DNA of 64,000 nucleotides from Spiribacter sp. 2438 (GTDB lineage: Bacteria > Pseudomonadota > Gammaproteobacteria > Nitrococcales > Nitrococcaceae), in contig NZ_CP046046.1 in NCBI RefSeq assembly GCF_009676705.1, positions 496,001 through 560,000 on the forward strand, read 5' to 3'. Positions 1 to 12,362 of this stretch are shown here, in pieces (position 1 is the stretch's first letter; every line of letters starts with the position of its first letter). Position numbers and translations under genes: made by a program. The notes under the pieces are model-generated. The model did not search any database. It saw only the letters and a list, made by a program, of their open reading frames with translations, and was not told the DNA's origin.

Positions 1-1
1 C

Positions 2-69
2 CTGGATGCCGCGTCCCTCCGATCAGCCCGCCGACTGACGGTTCCGTTCATTCGCGGGGTGCTTGCCGG

Positions 70-73
<4 letters not shown>
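2..73 (+). CDS. hda: Hda C-terminus (partial, DnaA regulatory inactivator)
   Basis: Only the last 23 codons and the TAG stop are in the window. The frame reads ..ARRLTVPFIRGVLAG, which resembles the end of E. coli Hda (..AQRKLTIPFVKEILKL, from memory). Hda is the AAA+ protein that, with the sliding clamp, promotes ATP hydrolysis on DnaA after initiation. The identification is supported by the neighbours: in pseudomonads a DUF2069 gene and wrbA lie next to hda. Its stop overlaps the stop of the convergent DUF2069 gene in a shared CTAG. The short length is the main uncertainty. Confidence 0.6.
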
Positions 74-1454
<1,381 letters not shown>

Positions 1455-1529
1455 GAAGCGGCGCACCGGCGCTTTACCGGATAATCAATCCATGGAAATA
1501 TATGGCGCCATGCGGCCAAGAGGAGCACG

Positions 1530-1871
1530 ATGAGAACCTTCCGAATGATGACAGCCGGGCTGTTGGGGCTGTTCATGAGTCTGCCACTGACCGCTCTTGC
1601 TGAAGAGGGCGATCCGATTCTGGGTCGCGAGAAAGCCTATACCTGTATGGGATGTCACGCGATTGACGGTTACCGCAATGCCTATCCAGCCTTTCGGGTG
1701 CCTCGCATCGGCGGGCAGCACGCGCAATACATCGTTTCCTCTCTGCAGGCCTACAAGAACGGTGATCGGCGGCATCCCACCATGCAGGCCATCGCTGGGA
1801 CCCTGTCCGAGCAGGACAAGCGGGACATTGCCGCTTATTTTGAGGCCTTCGGGCGGAGTGAAACACCATGA
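1530..1871 (+). CDS. Periplasmic class I cytochrome c (c4/c5-like single haem), first of pair
   Basis: A 113-residue protein with a signal peptide (about residues 1-24, ending ALA-EE) and one haem-binding CMGCH near residue 39. A distal Met in the HPTMQAIAGTLSE stretch is the likely sixth ligand. The GGQHAQYI..L..Y..GDRR pattern is that of one half of dihaem cytochrome c4. It presumably carries electrons in the periplasm to a terminal oxidase or reductase. It overlaps the next cytochrome gene by 4 nt (ATGA), so they are translated together. The exact partner cannot be told from the sequence. Confidence 0.88.
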   Translation: MRTFRMMTAGLLGLFMSLPLTALAEEGDPILGREKAYTCMGCHAIDGYRNAYPAFRVPRIGGQHAQYIVSSLQAYKNGDRRHPTMQAIAGTLSEQDKRDIAAYFEAFGRSETP

Positions 1872-2215
1872 ACCGATCCATCGCTTTCGTGCTGGGTCTC
1901 GTGATGAGCCTGGTCGGCTCCGCCGCATCGGCTCAGGCCGTCGGTGATCCGATTGCGGGCCAGGAAAAGGCTCAGACCTGCATTGCCTGTCATGGGGCGA
2001 AAGGCGCTGCGGACAATCCCGAATTTCCGATTCTGGCGGGTCAGCATGCCGACTACCTGCTGCATACCCTGCGGGCCTATCAGTCCGGCGACCGCGTCAA
2101 CGCCATCATGAACGGGCAGGCCGCCAACCTCAGCGAAGAGGACATGCGGGATTTGGCGGCTTTCTACAGCCAGCTGGAGCCGGCGCTTCACACCCCCGAT
2201 CGATCGCGCAGGTAG
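1868..2215 (+). CDS. Periplasmic class I cytochrome c (c4-like single haem), second of pair
   Basis: A 115-residue protein with a signal peptide ending in ASAQA (about residue 24), a haem motif CIACH near residue 38, and a candidate axial Met in NAIMNGQAANLSEED. It is similar along its length to the preceding cytochrome, including AGQHADYLL..LRAYQSGDR, so the two are a tandem duplication, or a cytochrome c4 divided into two exported single-haem proteins. The 3' end overlaps the convergent epimerase-like gene by 28 nt. Confidence 0.88.
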   Translation: MNRSIAFVLGLVMSLVGSAASAQAVGDPIAGQEKAQTCIACHGAKGAADNPEFPILAGQHADYLLHTLRAYQSGDRVNAIMNGQAANLSEEDMRDLAAFYSQLEPALHTPDRSRR

Positions 2216-3024
2216 GCGTAGCCACTGCGGTAGTCCGGATGCCTGAAGCGGTAGCCGCTGGCCACTAGCTGCTGATTGCTGCATCGCCGGCCGGCGTTGT
2301 CACTCGCCTCCCTCGGCGGTGTGGGACACCCCAGCACCCCCGCCATCCAGTCCATGATTTCGCATTGGGTGCAGGGGTGGTCGTCGGTGGCCACGTAGAC
2401 GGGTGCCGGCGACGGCAGGTCACCCAGGTGGCACAGGACTCCCACGCAATCATCTTCGTGAATGCGGTTGGTATAGCGGGGCGGATGATCACCGCAGGCC
2501 CCTCCACGGCGCACCCGGCGGACCAGCGCATCCCGATCCGGGCCATAAATGCCCGAAAACCGCACGCTCACCGACCGGCCGCCATGGGTCGCGGCAACCG
2601 ACTCGGCTTCCAGAAGCCGCTGCCCCGAAAAACGCGCTGGCTGCGTGGGGCTGTGCTCATCCACCCAGTCGCCCCCGGACTGGCCGTACACTCCGGTACT
2701 TGAGACAAAAATCAATCGGGCATGACCGCTGCCGGTGGTCTGCAGTGCGGGGAGCAGCCGGGACAGACCCTGGACATACGCGGCCTGATAGCCGGCGTCG
2801 TCATAGCTGGGCGGGGTCAGGATGTAATAGACCCGGTCAAGCTCCGAGGGCAGAACCGCGGGTAGCGGGGTTTCCAGCAGGTTGGCCGCCACCGGTTCAA
2901 TACCGCCTGGCAGGGAGGCCGGGGACCGGCGCAGCCCGAAGACTTGATGCCCTGCCGCCGCCAGTCTTTGGCCCAGGCGGCTGCCAAGCCGCCCGCAGCC
3001 AACAATCAGGATGCGCTCACTCAT
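2188..3024 (-). CDS. NAD(P)-binding epimerase/dehydratase-like protein (YeeZ-like SDR)
   Basis: A 278-residue extended short-chain dehydrogenase relative. The dinucleotide-binding loop is VGCGRLGSRLG just after the first strand, and SSTGVYGQSGG resembles the SSTGVYG segment of YeeZ-type proteins. The catalytic Tyr is present but the usual Lys three residues on is not, as is common in this subgroup. The substrate is unknown. It is divergent from trmH, and its 3' end overlaps the second cytochrome gene. Confidence 0.8.
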   Translation of the reverse strand: MSERILIVGCGRLGSRLGQRLAAAGHQVFGLRRSPASLPGGIEPVAANLLETPLPAVLPSELDRVYYILTPPSYDDAGYQAAYVQGLSRLLPALQTTGSGHARLIFVSSTGVYGQSGGDWVDEHSPTQPARFSGQRLLEAESVAATHGGRSVSVRFSGIYGPDRDALVRRVRRGGACGDHPPRYTNRIHEDDCVGVLCHLGDLPSPAPVYVATDDHPCTQCEIMDWMAGVLGCPTPPREASDNAGRRCSNQQLVASGYRFRHPDYRSGYAYLRDRSGV

Positions 3025-3066
3025 TGGGGCTAGAATAACGGCTTCATTCCGTTGGAGGACAGGTCA

Positions 3067-3735
3067 TTGGGTGCCAATCGTCTGGCGCGACTGCGTGCCA
3101 CGCTGGATCGCCGCCAGCCAGACTTGCGAGTGCTGATGGAGGAGGTGCACAAGCCCCATAATCTCAGCGCGATTTTAAGGACCTGCGATGCTACCGGCGT
3201 GTTTCAGGCCCATGCGGTGCTGCCGGGGCGGGAGCTCGAGATTCATCGGCACTGCTCGGCGGGGGCCGGCCGGTGGGTGCGGGCCGTCACTCACGACGAC
3301 ATCCAGCAGGGCATTCAGGCCCTGCAGGCCGAGGGGTTGCGGGTGTATGCGGCGCACCAGTCGCCCCAGTCCGTGGATTTTCGGCAGATTGATTATACCC
3401 GGCCCATGGCGGTGCTGATGGGGGCCGAGCGCTGGGGGGTCAGCGCCGCGGCGGCGGCTGCCGTTGATGGCCATCTCACCGTTCCCATGATGGGGCTGGT
3501 GGAGTCGCTGAACGTGTCGGTGGCGGCGGCGGTGATTCTGTTCGAGGCTCAGCGCCAGCGCGAGGCCGCCGGATTTTACGACGCGCCCCGGCTGGATCCG
3601 GAAACCTACCGGGTCACGCTGTTTGAATGGCTCCATCCGAGGCTGGCCGAGCATTGCCGAGTCCGCGGATTGCCCTACCCGGCGCTGGATGAGGATGGCG
3701 ACCCGATTCGCTCCAGCAACGCCTCGAGGGCCTGA
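3067..3735 (+). CDS. trmH: tRNA (guanosine(18)-2'-O)-methyltransferase
   Basis: A 222-residue SPOUT methyltransferase that methylates the ribose of G18 in the tRNA D-loop. Conserved stretches are [19 protein letters not shown], the core [11 protein letters not shown] and the knot [20 protein letters not shown]. Start: a TTG at 3067 sits eight nt after GGAGG and puts RRQPDL at the same distance from the N-terminus as in E. coli TrmH; the TTG at 3052 lies upstream of that Shine-Dalgarno. The 3' end overlaps proS on the other strand by 61 nt. Confidence 0.93.
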   Translation: MGANRLARLRATLDRRQPDLRVLMEEVHKPHNLSAILRTCDATGVFQAHAVLPGRELEIHRHCSAGAGRWVRAVTHDDIQQGIQALQAEGLRVYAAHQSPQSVDFRQIDYTRPMAVLMGAERWGVSAAAAAAVDGHLTVPMMGLVESLNVSVAAAVILFEAQRQREAAGFYDAPRLDPETYRVTLFEWLHPRLAEHCRVRGLPYPALDEDGDPIRSSNASRA

Positions 3736-5405
3736 TCCAGGGGCAGGTCCTCACTGGCCTCGGCCTGCCGGGATCGGTACTCCAGGGTACCCGCGGCCAG
3801 GCCCCGATCGCCGATGACGACCCGATGGGGGAGGCCGATCAGTTCCATGTCGGCGAATTTCACGCCGGGGCGGGCGTCCCGGTCATCCCACAGGGGGTCG
3901 ATGCCCGCGGCGCGCAGACCGTTATAAAGCGCTTCGGCCGCCTCGGTCACCGCCGGGGAGCGGTCGGCGCCAATGGTGACAATGGCGACATCGAAGGGCG
4001 CCAGCGCAGCGGGCCAGACGATGCCGTGCGAGTCATGGTTCTGCTCGATGGCGGCGGCCACCACCCGGGACACACCGATGCCGTAACAGCCCATGATCAG
4101 CGGCTGGTGGTCGCCATTTTCATCCAGCACCCGAGCGTCCATGGCCTCGCTGTACTTGGTCCCCAGCTGGAAGATGTGCCCTACCTCGATGCCGCGATGG
4201 ATCTCCATGCACCCGCCGGCCCCGCAGGGGCAGGGTTCACCGGCGACCACGTTGCGCAGGTCGGCCCGGGGCGGACGGGGCATGTCCCGCTCCCAGTTGA
4301 GATTGATCCAGTGCCAGTCGGCCCGCCCGGCGCCACTGGAGAAGTTGGTCAGGGTGGCGGCGCGATGGTCCACCCGCTGGGTCAGGTCCGCCGGCAGATC
4401 GCGGGGGCCAATGAATCCGCGGGGAGCGCCGGTGGCCGCCACCGCCTCCGCCGGCTCCGCCAGTCGAACCTCGTCGGCCCCCAGGGCGTGGGCGGCTTTC
4501 ACCAGGTTGAGTTCGTCATCGCCGGCAATGAACAGCACCGCCGGGGAGTCATCGGCCATGACCACCACGCTCTTGACGACCTGTGAGGGGGCAATGCCGA
4601 GGGTCTCGCACTGCTCGGTGACCGTCTGCACGCCGGGGGTGGCGACCTCTTCGGCGGGCAGGGGGTCCGCCGCCGGGGCAGGCGGCGGCGCGCTGGTGGC
4701 GAGTTCGATATTGGCGGCGTAATCACACTGGCTGCAGCTCGCAATCTCATCCTCGCCGGACTCCGCCAGCACCATGAACTCCTCGGACACGCTACCGCCG
4801 ATGGCACCGCTGTCGGCCCCCACCGACCGAAAACGCAGCCCCAGCCGCTGGAATACCCGGGAATAGGCCTCGTGCATGTCCCGGTAGGTGGACTCCAGGG
4901 ATGCCTGATCCAGATGGAAGGAGTACGCGTCTTTCATAACGAATTCCCGGGCCCGCATCACGCCGAACCGAGGCCGTATTTCGTCCCGGAACTTGGTCTG
5001 GATCTGGTAATAGGTCAGGGGCAGCTGCCGGTAACTGCGCAGCTCCCGACGGAGGTAGTCGGTGATGACTTCCTCGTGGGTCGGCCCGACGCAGAAGTCC
5101 CGCCCATGGCGGTCCTTGAGGCGCAGCAGCTCCGGGCCGTACAGGGACCAGCGGCCGGACTCTTCCCACAGCTCTGCTGGCTGCACCGCGGGCATCAGCG
5201 TTTCCAGGCCGCCGATGCGGTCCATTTCCTCGCGGACGATCCGCTCCACCCGCCGAAGCACACGCAGGCCCAGGGGCTGCCAGGTATAGAGGCCGGCGCC
5301 CAGCTTTTCGATGAGGCCGGCCCGCAGCATGAGGCGATGGCTGACAATTTCCGCGTCCGCCGGGGTCTGTTTGCTGGTGAATAGTGGGAATCGGCTTGCG
5401 CGCAT
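3675..5405 (-). CDS. proS: Prolyl-tRNA synthetase (bacterial type with editing insert)
   Basis: A 576-residue class II synthetase that charges tRNA-Pro. Visible are the N-terminal [19 protein letters not shown], the motif 2 region [17 protein letters not shown], the YbaK-like editing insert in the middle (about residues 225-390), and motif 3 GCYGIGVSR followed by the anticodon-binding domain. Length is close to the E. coli enzyme (572). The ATG at 5405 is preceded by AGGAAGG; longer in-frame extensions are not family-like. It is divergent from ilvH. Confidence 0.97.
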   Translation of the reverse strand: MRASRFPLFTSKQTPADAEIVSHRLMLRAGLIEKLGAGLYTWQPLGLRVLRRVERIVREEMDRIGGLETLMPAVQPAELWEESGRWSLYGPELLRLKDRHGRDFCVGPTHEEVITDYLRRELRSYRQLPLTYYQIQTKFRDEIRPRFGVMRAREFVMKDAYSFHLDQASLESTYRDMHEAYSRVFQRLGLRFRSVGADSGAIGGSVSEEFMVLAESGEDEIASCSQCDYAANIELATSAPPPAPAADPLPAEEVATPGVQTVTEQCETLGIAPSQVVKSVVVMADDSPAVLFIAGDDELNLVKAAHALGADEVRLAEPAEAVAATGAPRGFIGPRDLPADLTQRVDHRAATLTNFSSGAGRADWHWINLNWERDMPRPPRADLRNVVAGEPCPCGAGGCMEIHRGIEVGHIFQLGTKYSEAMDARVLDENGDHQPLIMGCYGIGVSRVVAAAIEQNHDSHGIVWPAALAPFDVAIVTIGADRSPAVTEAAEALYNGLRAAGIDPLWDDRDARPGVKFADMELIGLPHRVVIGDRGLAAGTLEYRSRQAEASEDLPLDQALEALLERIGSPSSSSAG

Positions 5406-5474
5406 GCCTTCCTGTCCTGTGGGTATTGAAGGACACAGGTTAGCCGACCGGGCCGAAGGCGCCCACCCCCAGGC

Positions 5475-5503
5475 TTGACGCCCCATGCGGCGCCCCGTAA
5501 CTT
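5475..5503 (+). promoter_or_regulatory. Candidate sigma-70 promoter for ilvH
   Basis: TTGACG (5475-5480), a 17-nt spacer and TAACTT (5498-5503) lie upstream of ilvH in the proS-ilvH divergent gap. The -35 is 5/6, the -10 only 3/6. I see no clear leader peptide rich in Ile/Val/Leu codons in the remaining 50 nt. Confidence 0.4.
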
Positions 5504-5555
5504 GACCGGCTTTCAACGATTCGGGCGTTGGTCAATCCGTAGCCGGGCAGGGGAC

Positions 5556-7087
<1,532 letters not shown>

Positions 7088-7153
7088 CCGACGGTCAAAC
7101 TCCCCGATGAGCGTGGTGGCCGGCGAAGCCGCTGCGCCGGGGCGGAGGTAGTC

Positions 7154-7933
7154 ATGAACGACAATCCCGAGCCCCACGATCGCCCCCGCCGCCGACGGCG
7201 GGGGATCTACCTGCTGCCCAACCTCATCACCACCCTGACCCTTTTCTTCGGCTTCTATGCGGTGGTGGCGGCACTCTCCGGTGCCTATGAACTGGCGGCC
7301 ATCGCCGTGCTGGTGGCCATGATCATGGACGGGCTGGACGGCCGGGTCGCCCGGTTGACCGGCACCCAGAGCGACTTTGGCGTGCAGTACGACAGCATCG
7401 CCGACATGGTGTCCTTTGGCGTGGCGCCGGCCCTGGTGGTCTACGCCTGGGCACTGGCGGATCTGGGGGATCTGGGCACGGTCTGGGGCAAGCTCGGCTG
7501 GCTGGGCGCCTTTATCTTTACCGCCTGTGCCGGCTTGCGGCTGGCGCGTTTCAACACCCAGGCCGGTGTGGCGGACAAGCGCTACTTCCAGGGGCTGCCG
7601 AGCCCGGCGGCCGCCGCCGTGCTGGCCGGCCTGGTGTGGGCAGGGGACCGGCTGGATTTTGCCGGCTGGCCGCTGGGTATTCCCACCCTGATCATTACGG
7701 TGGCGGCTGGCGTTCTGATGGTCAGTAACGTCCGCTATGACAGCTTCAAGGAAATCGACTTCCGTTACCGGGTGCCCTTCGTGGCCATCGTGCTGGGTGT
7801 GATGGCGGTGGCCCTGATGTCGCTGCATCCACCCACGGTGCTGTTTGCCCTGGCCCTGACCTACATGCTCTCCGGGCCGGTGTTGACGGTGCTGCGGCGG
7901 CGCCGGCGGCGCAAACGGCGTCATGCAGGTTAG
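7154..7933 (+). CDS. pssA: CDP-diacylglycerol--serine O-phosphatidyltransferase
   Basis: A 259-residue integral membrane enzyme making phosphatidylserine, precursor of phosphatidylethanolamine. The CDP-alcohol phosphatidyltransferase signature is complete: [10 protein letters not shown], then [12 protein letters not shown], giving the four metal-binding Asp residues. About seven hydrophobic segments follow a basic N-terminus (RPRRRRRG), and the C-terminus is also strongly basic (RRRRRRKRR). GGAGG precedes the ATG. It lies between ilvC and leuA, an arrangement known in other gammaproteobacteria. Confidence 0.94.
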   Translation: MNDNPEPHDRPRRRRRGIYLLPNLITTLTLFFGFYAVVAALSGAYELAAIAVLVAMIMDGLDGRVARLTGTQSDFGVQYDSIADMVSFGVAPALVVYAWALADLGDLGTVWGKLGWLGAFIFTACAGLRLARFNTQAGVADKRYFQGLPSPAAAAVLAGLVWAGDRLDFAGWPLGIPTLIITVAAGVLMVSNVRYDSFKEIDFRYRVPFVAIVLGVMAVALMSLHPPTVLFALALTYMLSGPVLTVLRRRRRRKRRHAG

Positions 7934-7964
7934 TATTGGGGCAGGAGCGCGAGGAGGAAGGGGC

Positions 7965-9518
7965 ATGGACACTGTGGATCGCTTGATCATTTTCGACACC
8001 ACCCTGCGGGATGGCGAACAGAGCCCCGGGGCGTCCATGACCCGGGAGGAGAAGGTTCGTATCGCCCGGGCGCTGGAGCGGTTGCGCGTGGATGTCATCG
8101 AAGCCGGTTTCCCGGCGGCCTCCCAGGGCGACTTCGAATCGGTGAAGGCGGTGGCCGAGACCGTTCGCGAGGCCCGGGTCTGCGGCCTCGCCCGTGCCAA
8201 TGACGAGGATGTGGATCGGGCGGGCGCCGCGGTCAAGCCGGCAGCGGCCGGGCGGATTCATACCTTCATTGCCACCTCGCCGGTGCACATGGAAAAGAAA
8301 CTCCGGCTGACGCCGGACCAGGTGGTGGAGCGGGCGGTGGCCGCGGTCAAGCGCGCCCGTCAGCACTGCGACGACGTCGAGTTTTCCCCCGAGGACGCCG
8401 GGCGATCCGAGCCGGACTTCCTCTGCCGGATCATTGAAGCCGCCATTGATGCCGGTGCCGGCACCATCAATATCCCGGACACCGTGGGCTACAACCTGCC
8501 CGAGCAGTTTGCGGGCCTGATCCGGGATCTGCGGCAACGGATCCCCAACGCCGACCGCGCGGTATGGTCCGTGCACTGTCACAACGACCTGGGGCTGGCG
8601 GTGGCCAATTCGCTGGCCGCAGTGCAGGCCGGAGCCCGCCAGGTGGAGTGCACCATCAACGGCCTGGGTGAGCGGGCGGGCAACGCCGCGCTGGAGGAGC
8701 TGGTCATGGCCCTGCGTACCCGCCAGGACGAGTTTGCCTGCGCGTCGCGGGTAGAGACCCGGGAGATCCTGCCCACCTCTCGCCTGGTGGCCAACATCAC
8801 CGGCTTCGCCGTGCAGCCCAACAAGGCCATTGTGGGCATCAATGCGTTCGCCCACGAATCCGGCATCCATCAGGACGGCGTCCTCAAGCACCGGGAGACC
8901 TACGAAATCATGCGGGCCGAGGACGTGGGCTGGGGCACCAATCGTATGGTTCTCGGCAAGCACTCGGGTCGCAATGCCTTTCGCAGTCGTTGTGAAGAAA
9001 TCGGCATCAACTTCGAAACCGCCGGACAGCTCAATGAGGCGTTTCAGCGTTTCAAGGAGCTCGCGGACAAAAAGCACGAAATTTTTGATGAGGACCTGCA
9101 GGCGCTGGCCAGTGAGGCCGTGGCGGCGCTGGAGGAGGAGCAGACCATCAGTCTGGTGGCCTTCCGCTGCTGCTCGGAGACCGGCGAGACCCCGGTTGCC
9201 GACGTCACGCTGCTGATGGACGGGCAGGAAACCCATCACCAGGCCTCCGGGGACGGGCCGGTGGACGCCGCCTTCCGAGCCATTCAGGGCATTGTCCAGC
9301 TGGACGCGGAGTTGCTTCTCTACTCGGTGAACAACATCACCACCGGCACCGATGCCCAGGGTGAAGTGACCGTGAGACTGGAACGGGGCGGTCGGGCCGT
9401 GAATGGTCAGGGCGCGGATACCGACATCGTGATTGCTTCGGCCAAGGCCTATCTGCATGCGCTCAACCGGTTGCGGCGGGGCGCGAGGCGCACCCATCCC
9501 CAGACCGAGGGCGTTTGA
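7965..9518 (+). CDS. leuA: 2-isopropylmalate synthase
   Basis: A 517-residue enzyme condensing ketoisovalerate with acetyl-CoA, the first step to leucine. The N-terminal TIM barrel begins [19 protein letters not shown] (metal and substrate binding); the metal-site [13 protein letters not shown] motif is present at about residue 203, and the C-terminal LeuA allosteric domain covers about residues 390-500. The ATG at 7965 follows GAGGAGGAAG; the longer frame would start within pssA. Confidence 0.96.
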   Translation: MDTVDRLIIFDTTLRDGEQSPGASMTREEKVRIARALERLRVDVIEAGFPAASQGDFESVKAVAETVREARVCGLARANDEDVDRAGAAVKPAAAGRIHTFIATSPVHMEKKLRLTPDQVVERAVAAVKRARQHCDDVEFSPEDAGRSEPDFLCRIIEAAIDAGAGTINIPDTVGYNLPEQFAGLIRDLRQRIPNADRAVWSVHCHNDLGLAVANSLAAVQAGARQVECTINGLGERAGNAALEELVMALRTRQDEFACASRVETREILPTSRLVANITGFAVQPNKAIVGINAFAHESGIHQDGVLKHRETYEIMRAEDVGWGTNRMVLGKHSGRNAFRSRCEEIGINFETAGQLNEAFQRFKELADKKHEIFDEDLQALASEAVAALEEEQTISLVAFRCCSETGETPVADVTLLMDGQETHHQASGDGPVDAAFRAIQGIVQLDAELLLYSVNNITTGTDAQGEVTVRLERGGRAVNGQGADTDIVIASAKAYLHALNRLRRGARRTHPQTEGV

Positions 9519-9533
9519 GCGGGAGCGCCGGGC

Positions 9534-10196
9534 ATGACGAGCCTCGATCCGCGACGGCAACGACTGCTGGCAGCCATGGGGTTGACCGCCTGGTCGGAAC
9601 AGGCCGCGCCGGCCCCTGACCGGCAGGCGAGCGCCGGGGACTGGGCCGCACTGGAATCCCGCATTGCCGCCTGTCAGGGCTGCCCGCTGCACCTGACCCG
9701 CCGTCGGGCGGTGCCGGGGGTGGGAGACCGCGCCGCTCCGTTGATGGTGGTGGGGGAAGCGCCGGGTGCCGAGGAGGACCGCCGGGGGGAGCCCTTCGTG
9801 GGTCGCGCCGGGCAGCTGCTGGACGCCATGCTTGCCGCCATTGGTCTGGATCGCCAGTCCGGGGTGTTCATTACCAACGTGATTAAATCCCGCCCTCCGG
9901 ATAACCGCGATCCCAGGCCGGAGGAAATGGCCGCCTGCCGACCCTGGTTGGAGCAGCAGATCGCCATGATTCAGCCCCGGGTGATACTGGCGGTGGGCAA
10001 GGTTTCCGCTCAGGCGCTGACCGGGCAGACCGGCACGCTGGGTCGGCTTCGCGGGCGCTGGCATGCCGGGCCGGACACGGGGGTTCCCGTCAGGGTGACC
10101 TATCACCCGGCGTATCTGCTGCGCCGGCCGGCGGCCAAGGCCCAGGCCTGGGAGGATCTGCTGGCGCTTAAAGCGGCGCTTCGGGAGGCGGCATGA
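9534..10196 (+). CDS. Family 4 uracil-DNA glycosylase (Fe-S)
   Basis: A 220-residue enzyme excising uracil from DNA. Seen: the first Cys pair CQGCPLH, motif A GEAPGAEEDRRGEPFVGRAG, NVIKSRPPDNRDP, a further Cys in AACRPWLE, and motif B TYHPAYLLRRP. The four Cys expected for the 4Fe-4S cluster can be accounted for, with one in the loop containing AACRP. It overlaps rimI by 4 nt (ATGA). Confidence 0.88.
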   Translation: MTSLDPRRQRLLAAMGLTAWSEQAAPAPDRQASAGDWAALESRIAACQGCPLHLTRRRAVPGVGDRAAPLMVVGEAPGAEEDRRGEPFVGRAGQLLDAMLAAIGLDRQSGVFITNVIKSRPPDNRDPRPEEMAACRPWLEQQIAMIQPRVILAVGKVSAQALTGQTGTLGRLRGRWHAGPDTGVPVRVTYHPAYLLRRPAAKAQAWEDLLALKAALREAA

Positions 10197-10684
10197 GTCA
10201 GCGCTCCGAGGCGGTGCTGCCGGTGATCCGACCCATGCGGCCCGGCGATCTGGAGGCGGTCTACCAGGTGGAGTCCACCGCCTATCACTACCCCTGGACC
10301 CTGACAATTTTTCGTGACTGCCTGCGGATGGGCTACGAATGCTGGATCCAGCTGGCCACGGATCGCGTGGTCGGGCACCTGGTGCTGGCCATGGGCCCGG
10401 GGGAGGCTCATATCCTGAATCTGGCGGTGCATCCGGAGTGGCACAATCGGGGATTCGGTCGGCGGCTGCTGGAGAAAGGCCTGACCCGCAGTGAACGACT
10501 GGGTGCCGAATCGGTGTTTCTGGAGGTCCGGCCCAGCAACGAATCGGCGGTGCATCTCTATCGCACCATCGGGTTTCGCCGGGTCGGGCGGCGCCGGGAT
10601 TATTATCCCACCGAAGACGGGCGCGAGGATGCGCTGGTCATGCGCTATACCCTGCGGGAAGTTATGTCCGCCTCTGGTCGCTGA
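10193..10684 (+). CDS. rimI: Ribosomal protein S18-alanine N-acetyltransferase
   Basis: A 163-residue GNAT acetyltransferase that N-terminally acetylates S18. The acetyl-CoA loop HNRGFGRRLLEKGL and the family stretch LNLAVHPEWHNRG are clear, with EVRPSNESAVHLYRTIGFRRVGRRRDYY at the C-terminal half typical of RimI. It is translationally coupled to the uracil glycosylase gene; the target rpsR also lies in this window at 44.2 kb. Confidence 0.92.
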   Translation: MSQRSEAVLPVIRPMRPGDLEAVYQVESTAYHYPWTLTIFRDCLRMGYECWIQLATDRVVGHLVLAMGPGEAHILNLAVHPEWHNRGFGRRLLEKGLTRSERLGAESVFLEVRPSNESAVHLYRTIGFRRVGRRRDYYPTEDGREDALVMRYTLREVMSASGR

Positions 10685-10743
10685 CCGGTGCCGTCATCGG
10701 TCCGCCGCGGCGAAGCCGCCGTGCAGGCCCGCGTTCTGGCTTT

Positions 10744-10749
10744 TATAAT
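10744..10749 (+). promoter_or_regulatory. Candidate -10 box upstream of the DUF2970 gene
   Basis: A perfect TATAAT sits 37 nt upstream of the DUF2970 start in a 100-nt gap. No good -35 is seen. A short GCGGC-GAA-GCCGC hairpin lies upstream at about 10708-10720 but has no T-run. Confidence 0.4.
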
Positions 10750-10785
10750 CGCGCCCTCATTTCTTCAGCGAAGAGGCCAGGATTC

Positions 10786-11010
10786 ATGGCTGATCAATCG
10801 GATCCCGGAGAACCCCGGGGCCTGACGGTCTGGCAGGTGATTAAAAGCACCCTTGCCGCCGCTTTGGGGGTGCAGAGCGAAGAGGCTCGAGAGCGGGACT
10901 TCAGCCGCGGCAACGCCACCACGTTCATCATCGCCGGCTTCGTCTTCACCGCGGTGTTCGTCGTGGTATTAATGGGCGTCGTCTGGTTCGTGATTAACCG
11001 ACTGACCTGA
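10786..11010 (+). CDS. DUF2970 small membrane protein
   Basis: A 74-residue protein: polar N-terminal half with TVWQVIKSTLAAALGVQ, then one transmembrane helix (about residues 45-70). This matches the DUF2970 family, found in gammaproteobacteria and of unknown function. It has its own probable promoter, and AGAGG precedes the ATG. Confidence 0.8.
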   Translation: MADQSDPGEPRGLTVWQVIKSTLAAALGVQSEEARERDFSRGNATTFIIAGFVFTAVFVVVLMGVVWFVINRLT

Positions 11011-11057
11011 TCGGCATCCGGCGGGTAACCGCCCGTTCACCGCGGAGGGCACCAACC

Positions 11058-12362
11058 ATGCATCGGGGAATACGCGCCGGCGCCCTGGCCTTTCTGGGGG
11101 TGCTGGCGGTGGGGTTGGCCGCCCTGCCTGTCATCAATGGCATTCATGCCGAGCGGATCTACCGAACCCAGGTGGACGCCGCCGAGGCACAACTGCTGGC
11201 CAGTGGCCCGAATGCGCCGACCCTGGCGTTGATGGAGTATCAGCGGGGGCTTTACCGCTCCGAGGCGATCACCCGGGTGACCTGGCCCGAGGCAGCGGCG
11301 GACCCGGTCTGGCGGCATGCCCTGGAGCTGCCGGAGGGACCGCTCGAGCTCGTGCTGGAGACCACGGTTCGGCACGGCATTGATGGCGTGCGGTACCAGG
11401 GCGGCCTGACCGGTGACGGCCCGGTGGTACGCTGGCTGGAGGCCCTGGGAGGCGGCCCGGAGAGTCTGCAGCTGGCCGGCCGGATTGGCTATCGGGCGCA
11501 GACCATGACCCTGGAAGTCGCCGAGCTGGATGGCAGGCTGCCCCCGGCCGAACAGCTCCACCTGAACAGTGGGGCCCTGTCGCTGGAGTTGCGTTATCAC
11601 CCGCGCCGTGAGGCGCTGGATGGTCAGCTGGAATGGCCGGGGCTGACCCTAACCGATCCCCGGGGCGGCGACACCATCACGCTCAGAGAGGTCAGCGGCG
11701 GCTGGCAACTGGCCTGGCTGGCAGTCGATGATCAGGGTCTCTGGGTGGGAGAGAACCATCTGGACACCGGACTGGTGGTGCTGACCTCGCTGGATCAGCC
11801 GCCGGTTCGGGTGGACGGGCTGCGGCTCGCCACGCGATCCCGACTGGCGGACAGCGGCCACATGACCGTCGGCGCCTCGCTGGACTGGGACCGCCTCAGC
11901 GTTGCACCGAATCCGACCCTGGACGGCGGGCTGGCACTCAAAGCCGAGGGCCTTCCGCTGGAGCCCTTCCTGGCGTTGAGCGCCGGCGACGCGCTGGACG
12001 CCGATCTCCTGGCCCGGCTCGCCGAGGGTGGGCCCCGTTTGAGCCTGGAGCGGTTGCGGCTGGCCGCCGGCCCGGGGCGGGGCGTTGCGGCCGATGGCTC
12101 GCTACAGGTCAGTCCCGCCATGGCGGGGCCGCTGCGTCAGGGGGTGGGCTCCTGGACCCTGCTGGCGTTCGTGGATGCCGGGGTCTCGCTGACTATGGAT
12201 CCGGCGCTGGCGGATCAGATGGCCCCCGTCCAGCGGGACTGGCTCCGCCAACTGGAAGCCTTCGGCGTGCTTCGTCGAAGCGACGACCAATGGCACACCG
12301 AACTGACCTTTCAGGACGGGGCGCTGCGGGTCAATGACGTGCCCTGGTGGCGCATGCCCTAG
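11058..12362 (+). CDS. DUF945 (YdgA-like) exported protein
   Basis: A 434-residue protein with an N-terminal membrane segment or uncleaved signal (about residues 6-26) and a long beta-rich periplasmic part. The early stretch [16 protein letters not shown] and the C-terminal [15 protein letters not shown] follow the pattern of YdgA-type DUF945 proteins. Function is unknown; an envelope role is inferred from location. Its TAG stop shares CTAG with the stop of convergent valS. Confidence 0.78.
   Translation: MHRGIRAGALAFLGVLAVGLAALPVINGIHAERIYRTQVDAAEAQLLASGPNAPTLALMEYQRGLYRSEAITRVTWPEAAADPVWRHALELPEGPLELVLETTVRHGIDGVRYQGGLTGDGPVVRWLEALGGGPESLQLAGRIGYRAQTMTLEVAELDGRLPPAEQLHLNSGALSLELRYHPRREALDGQLEWPGLTLTDPRGGDTITLREVSGGWQLAWLAVDDQGLWVGENHLDTGLVVLTSLDQPPVRVDGLRLATRSRLADSGHMTVGASLDWDRLSVAPNPTLDGGLALKAEGLPLEPFLALSAGDALDADLLARLAEGGPRLSLERLRLAAGPGRGVAADGSLQVSPAMAGPLRQGVGSWTLLAFVDAGVSLTMDPALADQMAPVQRDWLRQLEAFGVLRRSDDQWHTELTFQDGALRVNDVPWWRMP

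Noticed and set aside
7746-10307. 853-codon minus-strand frame opposite pssA, leuA and the uracil glycosylase
   Set aside because: Same reason: three recognised genes lie on the other strand and the translation has no family features.
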